In this document: positions 17,044-26,267 of the stretch, piece by piece | How positions within the stretch are numbered: position 1 is the stretch's first letter | Layout of the letters: each line of letters starts with the position of its first letter | Assembly: GCF_042683045.1 (NCBI RefSeq) | Contig: NZ_JBHUIT010000031.1 | Span: 399,024-463,023, forward strand | Source: Luteolibacter algae | Lineage (GTDB): Bacteria; Verrucomicrobiota; Verrucomicrobiia; Verrucomicrobiales; Akkermansiaceae | DNA: 64,000 nt | Reading direction: 5' to 3' | Notes under the pieces: generated by a model | What the model saw: only the letters and a program-made list of their open reading frames with translations | The model's database searches: none | What the model was told of the DNA's origin: nothing | Translations under genes and position numbers: made by a program

Positions 17044-18588
17044 ATGAGCTGGAAAGAATACAACGAAAGTTTGGTGCGATACGATGATCTCGGCTTCAGC
17101 CTGGATCTCTCTCTGATGGATGTCACAGCGGATTATAAAGCTGGCCTGGGCGATAAAATCACCAAGGTATTTGACGATATGGTCGCTCTCGAAGGTGGAG
17201 CGATCGCCAATCCCGATGAGGCGCGGATGGTCGGGCACTATTGGTTGCGCAATCCAGAGCTGGCACCGACTGGCGAGTTGAAGGCTGCGATCACCCAGCC
17301 GCTCAAGGATCTCAAGGAATTCGCGGAGCATGTTCACACCGGACGGGTAGTGACCTTCGAGGGGAAAATATTCAAGGAGCTCCTGCTGATCGGGATAGGT
17401 GGATCCGCGCTCGGGCCGCAACTCGTCTCCCAGGCGATTGGCAAGGATGCGAAAATGAAGATTACCTTTTTCGACAATACCGATCCGCAGGGAATGGATG
17501 ACACCTTGGCCACCCTCAATATGGCCGAGACCCTGGTGCTTATCATTTCAAAATCCGGTGGAACTCCGGAAACCCGTAATGGAATGCTCGAGGCGAAAGC
17601 AGCTTTCGAAAAAGCCGGGATCGACTTCGGGAAACATGCCGTTGCGGTAACCGGAGTAGGCTCCAAGCTGGATCGTTTCGCGGAGGAGCACGGCTTTATC
17701 GCACGATTTCCGATGGATGATTGGATCGGCGGGCGCACATCGGTTCTCTCGACTGTCGGCCTAGTTCCGGCAGCTCTCCAAGGATTGGACATCGATGCGT
17801 TGCTCGCAGGTGCGGCGGCGATGGATGAGAAGACCCGCTCCCGCGAAGCCGATGACAATGCGGCTCTCCAGCTGGCTATCGCCTGGCACAAGGCGACGAA
17901 CGGACGGGGCGAAAAAGATATGGTGATTCTGCCTTACAAGGATTCCCTGGTCCTTTTCTCCAAATATCTTCAACAGCTGGTAATGGAGTCCCTTGGCAAA
18001 GAGAAAGATCTGGATGGCAATGTCGTCAACCAAGGCATCGCGGTTTATGGAAACAAAGGCTCAACAGATCAGCATGCGTATGTCCAGCAGCTGCGGGACG
18101 GCGTGAACAATTTCTTCGCCACGTTTATCGAAGTCCGTAGGGGGCGTGAGGGAAAATCCATCGAAGTGGATCCCGGAAACACCAGTGCGGACTATCTGCA
18201 GGGCTTCATGCGCGGGACGCGTGGTGCATTGTATGAAAACGGTCGTAAATCTCTGACGATTTCCATTTATGAGGTGACCCCATTTTCCTTGGGGATGCTC
18301 ATCGCTCTCTTCGAGCGCACCGTTTCATTCTATGCGACTCTGGTGAATATCAACGCCTACCATCAGCCGGGTGTGGAAGCAGGTAAGGCAGCCGCTGCAA
18401 CCTTCCTGAATCTACTCGGACGGGTGCGCGGACGTCTTGTATCCGAGGCGAAAAATGCGGATGAAGTGGCCTTCGAGGTGGATGGTGATCCTGAAGCCGT
18501 TTATCACTGCCTGGTTCATCTCGCCAACAACGGGGAAGCTCAGATGTCCATGGGTAAAAGCCCTGCCGAAGACCTTTTCCAGCTCTAG
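17044..18588 (+). CDS. pgi: glucose-6-phosphate isomerase
   Basis: Interconverts glucose-6-P and fructose-6-P in glycolysis/gluconeogenesis. The 514-residue protein has GIGGSALGP at 117-125 and ISKSGGTPET at 168-177, both sugar-phosphate-binding loops of the SIS fold, and the C-terminal QPGVEAGKAAA region with the catalytic Lys context. It is somewhat shorter than the 550-residue proteobacterial form, and its sequence suggests the bacterial/archaeal-like group. Start ATG 17044. A strong terminator follows at 18613. Fructose-6-P is also the end product of the NagB route encoded further right. Confidence 0.95.
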   Translation: MSWKEYNESLVRYDDLGFSLDLSLMDVTADYKAGLGDKITKVFDDMVALEGGAIANPDEARMVGHYWLRNPELAPTGELKAAITQPLKDLKEFAEHVHTGRVVTFEGKIFKELLLIGIGGSALGPQLVSQAIGKDAKMKITFFDNTDPQGMDDTLATLNMAETLVLIISKSGGTPETRNGMLEAKAAFEKAGIDFGKHAVAVTGVGSKLDRFAEEHGFIARFPMDDWIGGRTSVLSTVGLVPAALQGLDIDALLAGAAAMDEKTRSREADDNAALQLAIAWHKATNGRGEKDMVILPYKDSLVLFSKYLQQLVMESLGKEKDLDGNVVNQGIAVYGNKGSTDQHAYVQQLRDGVNNFFATFIEVRRGREGKSIEVDPGNTSADYLQGFMRGTRGALYENGRKSLTISIYEVTPFSLGMLIALFERTVSFYATLVNINAYHQPGVEAGKAAAATFLNLLGRVRGRLVSEAKNADEVAFEVDGDPEAVYHCLVHLANNGEAQMSMGKSPAEDLFQL

Positions 18589-18612
18589 GGTATTGCGATC
18601 GCGTTTTCCAAG

Positions 18613-18645
18613 CCGCTGGTCTCTTAGAGAGATCAGCGGTTTTTT
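18613..18645 (+). terminator. rho-independent terminator of pgi
   Basis: CCGCTG-GTCTCT pairs with AGAGAT-CAGCGG (one mismatch region at the TA tip), followed by six T. It closes the apt-pgi unit 25 bases after the pgi stop. Confidence 0.92.
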
Positions 18646-18735
18646 CATTTCATACAGCCGTCCGGGGGATTGCGAAACGTGGCGGTCATGAAACATCTTG
18701 CTTCACATCGGCCGGTGCTGGGCTAGTTTTCGGAC

Positions 18736-19125
18736 GTGGCTATCATTGAAATCACAGAAAACGCACAGGAAAAGCTCGCCCAATTGCTGGAGTCGAAATC
18801 GGCTTCCGAAACCGCTGGATTAAGACTCGGCGTGAACAAAGGTGGCTGTGCTGGCTGGCAGTATGAGATGCAGGTCGCCGAGCCTGCGGAAGGCGATGAA
18901 ATCGTCCGGAACGGCCGGGCCTGTGTCATCATCGCTGCGGATAGCCTGGATAAACTGCGGGGCTGCCAGATCGACTACTCCGATGATCTTACGGATGCGG
19001 GCTTCAAGATCAACAATCCACGTGCCCGCCGTTCCTGTGGCTGTGGCACTTCGTTCGAGCCCGATGACGAGCCGGAAGGAAGCGGTGCGGAAGATGGAGA
19101 AGTTTGCGGTGGAGGGGCAGAATAG
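18736..19125 (+). CDS. Fe-S cluster assembly/insertion protein, IscA/HesB type
   Basis: A 129-residue A-type iron-sulfur carrier that delivers clusters to apo-proteins. The three cluster ligands are visible: Cys38 in GGCAGWQY, and Cys101 and Cys103 in SCGCGTSF, the canonical C-x(n)-CGC spacing. An acidic tail of about 22 residues (EPDDEPEGSGAEDGEVCGGG) is an unusual extension with one extra Cys. The start is GTG 18736. Two bases separate it from the next gene, so the two are translationally coupled. Whether it is IscA, SufA or ErpA cannot be told. Confidence 0.87.
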   Translation: MAIIEITENAQEKLAQLLESKSASETAGLRLGVNKGGCAGWQYEMQVAEPAEGDEIVRNGRACVIIAADSLDKLRGCQIDYSDDLTDAGFKINNPRARRSCGCGTSFEPDDEPEGSGAEDGEVCGGGAE

Positions 19126-19127
19126 TC

Positions 19128-19886
19128 GTGGCTGCGAATCAGAGAAAAAACAAAAAAAACCAGGAAGAGCCGGTGCCACGCCGTCCCGCCTATTACTGGT
19201 GGTTTCTAGCCAACGTTTTGGCGGCGTGTTTCGCCGTGGTCAGTTGGTTTCTCTGTCTGCATATCTTTGGTAACCCGGAAATCCCAAGAAATTACCGCAT
19301 TCTCAAAAAACTGGATCGTCTCCCTGAGCTGAAGCGCTACACGGTGCTGGATGTCCCTAACGGCAACGTCCTTGATCCCAGTGAATTATACGGAAAGTTC
19401 TTTGGTCTGGAGGAGGCGAACCGTGACCAGCTCAACGCTCTTTTGCTGCGCAATTACATGCGGAACTTCGAGAAAACCCTCCTGCTGACTTATGTGGAAG
19501 GGGAGTATCAAGTGGCGGATGTGAAGAAACTAGCACCGGGAGATTTCCTTTATCCGGGGTTTGCTATCCGGGCACAGGCAATGGTGAAACCGGATGATTT
19601 CACTGAGGCCGTCGGTTTCCCGGTGGTGATTGAATACATTTTCCCCACGGAAAATGCCCATGCCGCGGATCTCTTCAGCGTGGGAGATATTCTGAAGGTG
19701 AGCAAAAACCCGAACTGCGCGGCGGTGGTCAATGTATCCCGTGCCGTGGTGGACGAAGAGCCAGCTCTCCAGTTGACCGTTATTCCCATTGCATACGGAC
19801 CGTATCGGATCGGCAAAGACAGGTCGTTTTCAATCGAGCCCCCGGCCGAGTTGAATCCGGGCGATCGGCTACCGATTTGGAAATAA
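19128..19886 (+). CDS. membrane-anchored protein of unknown function
   Basis: A 252-residue protein. I start at GTG 19128, two bases after the stop of the IscA-type gene, rather than at 19104 inside that gene. A basic cytoplasmic N-terminus (AANQRKNKKNQEEPVPRRPA) is followed by one membrane helix (FLANVLAACFAVVSWFLCLH) and a periplasmic domain of about 200 residues without cysteines in an obvious motif, except one near CAAVVNVSR. The family is not recognised; similar single-pass proteins next to HesB genes may be lineage-specific. A hairpin (AGTGATCT/AGATCACT, 19908-19936) lies downstream but has no U-tract. Confidence 0.55.
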   Translation: MAANQRKNKKNQEEPVPRRPAYYWWFLANVLAACFAVVSWFLCLHIFGNPEIPRNYRILKKLDRLPELKRYTVLDVPNGNVLDPSELYGKFFGLEEANRDQLNALLLRNYMRNFEKTLLLTYVEGEYQVADVKKLAPGDFLYPGFAIRAQAMVKPDDFTEAVGFPVVIEYIFPTENAHAADLFSVGDILKVSKNPNCAAVVNVSRAVVDEEPALQLTVIPIAYGPYRIGKDRSFSIEPPAELNPGDRLPIWK

Positions 19887-19949
19887 GAGCGCGTTCTCTA
19901 TTGGAAAAGTGATCTCCCTTTTCGCGGAAGATCACTCTTCGACGGAGGT

Positions 19950-20993
19950 TTAAAGATAAACTTTCTTTCCTCCGTTTTGTGCGGACTCGTAAATTGCCCG
20001 AATCAACTCGACGGCTTTGCGGGCTTCGGAGGCATTGGTTTTGCACTCGCGTCCTTCACGGATGGCCGCAACTACCTCCTCGAAGTTCCGTTGATGCTGG
20101 TAGAAATTAATCGCCTTCGGATCGTTGGCCCCCAGACCCGCTTCCTGCCCTTTCATCAAGGTTCTACGGATCTCTGCATCCTCAGGCTTTTCATCGCGGA
20201 ACTCCCATATTTCAAACGATTCGTCTGCAAGAAATACTGAACCGTCAGTTCCGGAAAGCTGGACGCGGGCGGGGTGGCCATCCTTCGACCAGGTGCAGGT
20301 GGAGCACTCGATGACGCCCAATGCACCGTTCTCAAACTCCACTGCAGCTACCACGATATCCTCTACTTCTATACGCTGGTGAGCAAGACAGGCAGCATTT
20401 GCCTGCACGGATTTTACCGGACCTGCGAGATAAAGTAGGGCATCGACCGTGTGAATCGATTGATTCATCAAGGCTCCGCCACCGTCCAAGGCCCAGGTTC
20501 CGCGCCATCCTGCAGAATCGTAGTAAGCCTGATCCCGATACCATTTTACGTAGGCGGAGGCGGAAGTAAGTTTCCCGAAACGGCCTTCATCAGCCGCTTT
20601 CTTGAAGGCATCCATTCCCGGATGAAACCGGCGGTTGAGGATCGCGGAAAGTGTCTTGCCATGTTCCTTTGCCGCCGCAGTGAGCTCGTCGATACGCTCG
20701 GTGGTGATCTCCAATGGCTTTTCACAAATCACATGCTTTCCTGCCTTGAGAGCCGCCAAAACCGGATCGAGATGCGCCCCGGAAGGCGTGCCAATTGTGA
20801 CAATCTCCAGTTCGGGATCGGCAAGAAATGTATCGATGTCGGTGAACGCCTTTGCGCCAAATTCCCCCGCCAGTTTTTCAGCGGATTCGATTCTTAGAGA
20901 GCAAACGGAATGTAGTTCCCCGTGCTCCATTGCTTGGATGGCCTTTGCGTGAAAATTGCCGATCATGCCGGCGCCGATGATTCCGAATTTCAT
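19950..20993 (-). CDS. Gfo/Idh/MocA-family oxidoreductase (cytoplasmic)
   Basis: A 347-residue NAD(P)-dependent dehydrogenase without a signal peptide. The Rossmann loop GIIGAGMIGNFHA is at residues 4-16, the CEKPLE motif with its conserved Lys lies near residue 95, and the C-terminal Gfo/Idh beta-sheet domain follows with GALMNQSIHTVDALLYLAG, where the His is a catalytic candidate. These enzymes oxidise or reduce a sugar hydroxyl/keto group. It stands at the left edge of the catabolic operon, 282 bases from the DUF1080 gene, on the same strand, so it may be part of the same transcript or independent. The substrate is unknown. Confidence 0.86.
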   Translation of the reverse strand: MKFGIIGAGMIGNFHAKAIQAMEHGELHSVCSLRIESAEKLAGEFGAKAFTDIDTFLADPELEIVTIGTPSGAHLDPVLAALKAGKHVICEKPLEITTERIDELTAAAKEHGKTLSAILNRRFHPGMDAFKKAADEGRFGKLTSASAYVKWYRDQAYYDSAGWRGTWALDGGGALMNQSIHTVDALLYLAGPVKSVQANAACLAHQRIEVEDIVVAAVEFENGALGVIECSTCTWSKDGHPARVQLSGTDGSVFLADESFEIWEFRDEKPEDAEIRRTLMKGQEAGLGANDPKAINFYQHQRNFEEVVAAIREGRECKTNASEARKAVELIRAIYESAQNGGKKVYL

Positions 20994-21275
20994 GTGAGAA
21001 TAAGTGATTTAGAGGTGGAAGCGTAATTTCTGCGTGCAAAAAATCTTACCGATCTCACCGGGAGTGACAAGGGTGCGTTTCTTTCCGCAAAATTTTGCCA
21101 CTGAGGATTGGAATCAAACTGCATAGTTAGTCCCCGGAGGAGAGCGGTCTGCGAGCAGCCATGCGAGGTAGAGCAAGCGGATCCACGAGCCTTGCAGCTG
21201 CGAAATCCATCGGTAGTGGTTCGGAAAGCGGCAGGGCAACCATGGTCCGGCACGGAGCCGGCGGTGGAAATCAGC

Positions 21276-22100
21276 TCATGGTTTTGAGTCAAGTTCCTTG
21301 ATTGTGATGTTCCGGTAAGCAGCGGAGCCACCTTGTTTCCAACGCCCTCCAACATGGATCTGGAGCGCGATCGAGCCTTTCCCTCCCGTAGTTTCGCGCA
21401 CTTTATCGCTATCCCAAGCGGAGGGAGCATCCCAGTTTTTTTCGGTCTCATCCTTCAAGCTGCGTGCTTTGTAGGTGGTTCCGTCCATTTCCATGACTTT
21501 AACGCCGTTGATCCAAGTGGTGATATGCGGGGCATCTCCGACGCAGCGGATACGGATTCTATTCCAGTCATCGGTCTTCCACATTTTATTCCAGCCGCTG
21601 GCATCTATCGCATAGAGAAGTCCGTCCTTTTCGACGGCATCATAGGAGTCTCTGGCGACGATTTTACCATCCACTTCATTGAGCAGAATGGGGCGGGAGA
21701 TGAAGCCTCCCATACCGGAACCGAAGCCAAATCCAACGCAGCCATCCTTTAGGTAATCGTTCAATATCTGGATACCTTGGCCTTGCTCATTGCAATGAAT
21801 GAAAATTCCGGAATCACAGCCCCAATCGCTCTTGAAGTCCATCTCGAGCTCGAACTCGGAAAACTCCTCGTCGGTCAGGATGATGCCACCCTTCTTATTT
21901 GGTAGTTGGTAGCAGTGAATCGCTCCATCTTTAACAAAGAAATTCTCTTTGGTCGCGTAGTCTTTATCGGTTTCCTTACGTTCCGGGATATGCCAGCCGG
22001 TGAGAGATTTTCCGTCAAACAGCGGACGTGGAGCGTCTTCTGCGGAAAGGAGCGATGCCGCGGTGGTGAAAACGAGGGTGGATAATAGTATTTTTTTCAT
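21276..22100 (-). CDS. secreted DUF1080 protein (3-keto-glycoside hydrolase type)
   Basis: A 274-residue exported protein with a signal peptide (MKKILLSTLVFTTAASLLSA), then a concanavalin-like beta-sandwich. DUF1080 landmarks are LFDGKSLTGWHIPE, GIILTDEEFSEFELEMDFKS, GCDSGIFIHCNEQG and the late DWNRIRIRCVGDAPHITTWI. Members of DUF1080 have been described as 3-keto-disaccharide hydrolases that act with Gfo/Idh dehydrogenases. It is the last gene of the operon, 27 bases after the GNAT gene. Its envelope location, with two Tat-exported dehydrogenases in the same operon, supports extracytoplasmic cleavage of 3-keto sugars. The exact substrate is inference. Confidence 0.84.
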   Translation of the reverse strand: MKKILLSTLVFTTAASLLSAEDAPRPLFDGKSLTGWHIPERKETDKDYATKENFFVKDGAIHCYQLPNKKGGIILTDEEFSEFELEMDFKSDWGCDSGIFIHCNEQGQGIQILNDYLKDGCVGFGFGSGMGGFISRPILLNEVDGKIVARDSYDAVEKDGLLYAIDASGWNKMWKTDDWNRIRIRCVGDAPHITTWINGVKVMEMDGTTYKARSLKDETEKNWDAPSAWDSDKVRETTGGKGSIALQIHVGGRWKQGGSAAYRNITIKELDSKP

Positions 22101-22127
22101 ATGATTTTTGGATTCTAGTTCTGGGGA

Positions 22128-23060
22128 TCAAGCGGTTTCCGGCATGAAAGTGGGCATCACCACGCCATTGATAGCGGGTGGTGTTCCGGTGGTCTGGGCG
22201 AAGTGAAGCTCGCAGTTCCGCGCACCGAGTCCATACATCGCCCGGGTAATGGCGGGTCTGTCCGAAGGAACCAGCCACACCATGGTTTTGCCTCGGCGGT
22301 AGTCCAGCTCTCTCCGTATCAGTGCGATAGCCTCTTCATCCCCGCGCATGCAACCGGGGCCCAGCATGGAGCTGGCAGGATGGTGGATCGATGCGAGAAA
22401 GCCTTCGAGCTCTCCGCTCTGGTTCTCCAGGACGCTGACGTGCCAGTCACCACTTTGATTTTTGATAAAGTATTCGAAATCGGATGCGCGGCGTATGCCC
22501 AGAACATCTTCTTCCAGCGCCAACATCGCCGGAACATCGGACAACACGGCATCCCGCAGGATCTTGCCGGTGGGGGTCGATTCCTGAATACCCGCGGACG
22601 GGACTTCCAAAATAATGTCCTGATAGATCGCGTAGGGGACAAGCCCGGCACGGTTGTAGAGGGAAAAGGAATCCAGATTGATGGCGCTTGAGACGAGCCT
22701 AACTGGCTTACCCTCCCGTTCCGCGAAGTGTAGTATGAACTCCAGAAGCATGCGCGCCACGCCTTTGCCAGCATGATCCGGATGCGAGTTCATAATGCCG
22801 AGGGAAACGTGAGTTTCACGCGGATGGTAAAAGCATGAACCTACTATTTGTCTCGTATTTACATCAATGGCCAGCAGACATCTCCCCGGATCGAGGGCCT
22901 CGTAGACTTCGCAAAAAAGCTCTACCGGATGGCTTTCCGGCGGGAAGACCGGAGCTCTGCCATTGGCTTCATACCAACGGTTTGTGGAAAGATGAATTAG
23001 CTCTGCAACAGCGGTCCGATCGCTAGGGATGGCATGCCTTAACCCGATGTTTTTTTCCAT
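22128..23060 (-). CDS. tandem GNAT-type N-acetyltransferase
   Basis: A 310-residue protein with two GNAT-like modules. The first (about 1-160) is complete, with SHPDHAGKGVARMLLEFIL as the acetyl-CoA-binding loop, preceded by LGIMN. The second (about 165-300) is recognisable at RDAVLSDVPAMLALEEDVL but its CoA loop is poor, so it may be a structural domain. Acetylation of an amino sugar is plausible from the context (NagB, PIG-L deacetylase, NagX-like gene) but not shown. It lies 101 bases from the Gfo/Idh gene and 27 from the DUF1080 gene. Confidence 0.75.
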   Translation of the reverse strand: MEKNIGLRHAIPSDRTAVAELIHLSTNRWYEANGRAPVFPPESHPVELFCEVYEALDPGRCLLAIDVNTRQIVGSCFYHPRETHVSLGIMNSHPDHAGKGVARMLLEFILHFAEREGKPVRLVSSAINLDSFSLYNRAGLVPYAIYQDIILEVPSAGIQESTPTGKILRDAVLSDVPAMLALEEDVLGIRRASDFEYFIKNQSGDWHVSVLENQSGELEGFLASIHHPASSMLGPGCMRGDEEAIALIRRELDYRRGKTMVWLVPSDRPAITRAMYGLGARNCELHFAQTTGTPPAINGVVMPTFMPETA

Positions 23061-23161
23061 ACTACTGCGTGGTGGAAGAAGATTTTCAGTAATGGGTTTC
23101 TCTCTCCATCGCCAGCGTCAGCGGGGAGAGGAAACCCAAAAAAACCTTTGCGGCCTAAGCC

Positions 23162-24598
23162 TTAGGCAAGCTGGTAATATTGTTCCCACTCTTTGCGGGC
23201 GGGAGGATTGAGCAAGACATTGGCGGCATCATTGTCCACGAATTGCTTGGCCTTCGGGTCGAATTCCAGATCCGTGTTGAGATACTGCGCGATCGTGCCC
23301 AGCGCCAATACCTGGGTGAGCAAGCCGCCTTTGCTGAATGGCGAGTTGGTCGTGCCATCGCCCTTGCAGGCGTTGATAAAGCTTGTGAAATGATCGGCGG
23401 AATTGCGATCCACTTCCACCGGCTTGAAGGCATCGTATTTATTTTTGGAATCCTGCTGGGTTAGGATGACGGGCGAGTCCACATGATGGCCCCGGGAGAT
23501 GGCCAGATCCGTGTTTTCACCATAGAGCAAGGTCCCGGCACCACGTGTGATCGACTGATCTGGTTTGCCGTTTTCTCCCTTGGTCAGGAAACGCTCCGGA
23601 ATCTCTGGTAGGCAATCCGGACCGTCTTTCCAGATCATGTCGATGGCGGGTCTATTTTCGCCACGAGCGGGGAAGTGCATGGATAGCTGGGAACCGAGCG
23701 GGTAGTAGATCTGATTGTGATCGAGCATTTGGATCGACTTGATCGTTGTCGGCAGGCCCATATCGAGCTTGTCGTGGACAAAGTCGATGATGTGGGCACC
23801 CCAGTCACCCAGCATACCCATGCCGTATTCATAAAAGCCGCGCCAGTCGAATGGATGGTAGAGCTTGTTGAATGGCAACTTCTGGCGCGGACCGCACCAC
23901 AGATCCCAGGTTTTCAAGGAATCCGGCACGGGATCTTTTGAGAGGGGGAGGATATTCCGTTGCTTTTTGTCCATGAACCAGAGGCTTGGTGTTTTCCATG
24001 CGTCCAGGTGTGTCATTTCATTACATAAACCTGCTTCCACCATTTTTGAGAAGAGATCGATACCGGAGCCGGTGTGGCCTTGGTTGCCCATCTGGGTGAC
24101 GACTCCGTATTTCTTCTCGGCTCGCATAAGTAGCTCGGATTCATGGAAAGTGCGTGTGAGCGGTTTTTCCACATAAACGTGTTTCCCAAGAGACATTGCG
24201 AGAATGGCAGCACAGAAGTGCGTGTGATCCGGAGTGACGACACTGACGGCATCGATGTCTTTTTCCAACTTATCGAACATCTCGCGGAAATCGTGGAAGC
24301 GGGCAGCATCCGGATATTGCTTCAGGGTGTCCTGGGCTCCTTTGGCAGACTCAAAGTCCACATCGCAGAGCGCTATGGGTTGCGCACGTCCTCCATGGCA
24401 AAGGCTCGGGATCACTCCGCGTGCCCGGCCGCCGATGCCGATGCATGCCAGATTGATCCGCTCACTGGGAGGCAGTGGCGCACCCGGTTTGCGCGCAGCG
24501 GTGAGGTAGGATGGGAGGATGGTAAAGCCGGCGGCGATGGCACCAGTGCTTTTGATGAAATTGCGGCGGGTGGATTGGTGTTTTATTTTGTGGTTCAT
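23162..24598 (-). CDS. Gfo/Idh/MocA oxidoreductase with Tat-type signal
   Basis: A 478-residue dehydrogenase of the larger Verrucomicrobia/Planctomycetes type. The N-terminus TRRNFIKSTGAIAAGFTILP matches a twin-arginine signal (RRxFIK), so it should be exported folded, carrying its NAD(P). The Rossmann loop follows at about residue 50 (CIGIGGRARGVIP), HVYVEKPLTR is the conserved Lys motif, and GNQGHTGSGIDLF and MLGDWGAHIIDFVHD are the family C-terminal landmarks. The gene is 29 bases after nagB. With DUF1080 at the operon end it fits an envelope 3-oxidation of a glycoside. Confidence 0.86.
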   Translation of the reverse strand: MNHKIKHQSTRRNFIKSTGAIAAGFTILPSYLTAARKPGAPLPPSERINLACIGIGGRARGVIPSLCHGGRAQPIALCDVDFESAKGAQDTLKQYPDAARFHDFREMFDKLEKDIDAVSVVTPDHTHFCAAILAMSLGKHVYVEKPLTRTFHESELLMRAEKKYGVVTQMGNQGHTGSGIDLFSKMVEAGLCNEMTHLDAWKTPSLWFMDKKQRNILPLSKDPVPDSLKTWDLWCGPRQKLPFNKLYHPFDWRGFYEYGMGMLGDWGAHIIDFVHDKLDMGLPTTIKSIQMLDHNQIYYPLGSQLSMHFPARGENRPAIDMIWKDGPDCLPEIPERFLTKGENGKPDQSITRGAGTLLYGENTDLAISRGHHVDSPVILTQQDSKNKYDAFKPVEVDRNSADHFTSFINACKGDGTTNSPFSKGGLLTQVLALGTIAQYLNTDLEFDPKAKQFVDNDAANVLLNPPARKEWEQYYQLA

Positions 24599-24627
24599 AA
24601 TTGGATAGGGTTAGGTTTGCGGGTTTT

Positions 24628-25416
24628 TCATACGTCCTGCTGCCAGGCAGGCTTTCCATTATATACCCAGCGGTAGTAGTGCTGGCGTTTTAGCTCCGAG
24701 GCGGCGGCCTCATCGATGAAGATTCTAACGGTGCGATGGTGTTGTAAAATGGATGCAGGTGTCATCGCGGAGACAGGCCCTTCGATAGTGGCGGAAATGG
24801 CCTTGGATTTATTCTTTCCGAAGGCGAGAAGGAGGTTCATGCGGGCGTCCATGATCGTGCCGATTCCCATCGTGATGCAATGGCGTGGGACGTCTTGTTC
24901 ATCGCCATCAAAAAACCTCGCATTGTCGGCAACGGTTTGCTCGGTGAGAGTCTTGATACGTGTCCGCGAGGCGAAAGAAGAGCCGGGTTCGTTGAAACCA
25001 ATATGGCCGTCGCTACCGATTCCGAGAATTTGTAAATCGATACCGCCTGCGAGGAGTATTTCTTCTTCGTAACGTTTGCAGAACCCGGGGACATCATCGG
25101 TGGTGCCATCCGGTATGTGAACATTTTCTGTCCGGATATTGATGTGTTTGAGCAGGTTCTCCCACATGAAGTAGTTATAGGATTGCGGATGGTCCCGGGC
25201 TAATCCGATATATTCGTCGAGGTTGAACGTGGTGACTCCACTGAAATCCAGTCCCTCCTCCCGGTGCATGCGGATCAGCTCCGAGTAGAGGGGCAGCGGG
25301 GTGCTCCCCGTCGCCAGTCCCAGAACAGCATTCGGTTTGTCCCGGATGAGCTTGGAGATTGTTTTCGCAGCCGCCGTGCTGGCTGTCATGCAGTCCTTGG
25401 TGATGATGACTTCCAT
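24628..25416 (-). CDS. nagB: glucosamine-6-phosphate deaminase
   Basis: NagB converts glucosamine-6-P to fructose-6-P and ammonia, the step that brings amino sugars into glycolysis. The protein has 262 residues. GLATGSTP (33-40) binds the phosphate, TFNLDEYIG (63-71) carries the catalytic Asp, and LGIGSDGHIGFNEPG (131-145) holds the Asp/His/Glu of the active site. The start overlaps the stop of the PIG-L gene by one base (TAATG), so translation is coupled. No nagA is next to it: a PIG-L deacetylase takes that position. The call is secure. Confidence 0.94.
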   Translation of the reverse strand: MEVIITKDCMTASTAAAKTISKLIRDKPNAVLGLATGSTPLPLYSELIRMHREEGLDFSGVTTFNLDEYIGLARDHPQSYNYFMWENLLKHINIRTENVHIPDGTTDDVPGFCKRYEEEILLAGGIDLQILGIGSDGHIGFNEPGSSFASRTRIKTLTEQTVADNARFFDGDEQDVPRHCITMGIGTIMDARMNLLLAFGKNKSKAISATIEGPVSAMTPASILQHHRTVRIFIDEAAASELKRQHYYRWVYNGKPAWQQDV

Positions 25417-26267
25417 TAGAATATTTCCTTGATCAAGTGGTCTGAGGCGGGAAGTGAGAGGCCTTGTGGCACAAGATTATCGACGAGCTGCCCATGCTCC
25501 CATTTCCGGATCCGGTATAGCGTGGCAAATGAAAACGCCGGTGCGCTACCTCCTTGGCCGCCGACGATTTCCGCACCGCGGCGGACATTATCCTGCATCC
25601 ATGCCGGAAGCAGAAGATGAAAAGGATTCCGTGCGACCTCACCCGCATGCAGAGAGGTGGCGGCGACAAGATCGGCAACGAGCCCGGCATCAGCCTCCAC
25701 CATCAAATTCGGCGAATGCATCGGCTTCCAGAATTCTGTTTCAACAACGATGCAGCTGAAGTCCGGACCCATCCGTCCAAGCGCATCCACAACCAGCTTG
25801 TGGGTCGCGATGTGGCGGGAGTTCCAATCATCCTCATGAGGGAAAAAAATGATCTCCGGATTGAATTCAGTGAGCGCCTCGAGAATGTCCTCGATGGCCA
25901 GCGGGTCAAAACTGTCTTTTGCCCGGAAGTTGTCCCATCCCAGGTAATCGCATGCTGCATCCAGTTCTTTGGAGCGATCCTGTTGTCTCGCCAGCATACT
26001 TCCGAATGTCACTGGCACATTGATGATTTGTTTCCTTGCTTCCCGCATCAGGCGCAGGGGAAGGAGACCGGTGATGCACTCATCATCGGGGTGTGGAGAG
26101 AAAAGCAAAACCTTGGAGTCTGCTTCGAGGCGGCTGTGCTTGAGTAGGGGCCTGGGGCTTTCCTTTGCCAGCGCAAGTCCGTCCTCGATGCTTTGGATGA
26201 AAGGTAGGTAGGGATTATTCATTTCAATGTAGGCTTGGAAGGCTGGCTGCGGCAGCTGCTTGTCCAT
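25416..26267 (-). CDS. PIG-L family deacetylase
   Basis: A 283-residue zinc-dependent N-deacetylase of the PIG-L/LmbE/BshB family, whose members remove acetyl from GlcNAc-containing compounds. The metal motif SPHPDDE is at residues 57-63, with the third histidine probably in SRHIATHK later. There is no signal peptide, so it acts in the cytoplasm. The gene overlaps the ROK-like gene by 44 bases and nagB by one, placing it between sugar kinase and deaminase, exactly where NagA would be expected. I infer that it deacetylates GlcNAc, GlcNAc-6-P or a derivative; direct evidence is lacking. Confidence 0.87.
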   Translation of the reverse strand: MDKQLPQPAFQAYIEMNNPYLPFIQSIEDGLALAKESPRPLLKHSRLEADSKVLLFSPHPDDECITGLLPLRLMREARKQIINVPVTFGSMLARQQDRSKELDAACDYLGWDNFRAKDSFDPLAIEDILEALTEFNPEIIFFPHEDDWNSRHIATHKLVVDALGRMGPDFSCIVVETEFWKPMHSPNLMVEADAGLVADLVAATSLHAGEVARNPFHLLLPAWMQDNVRRGAEIVGGQGGSAPAFSFATLYRIRKWEHGQLVDNLVPQGLSLPASDHLIKEIF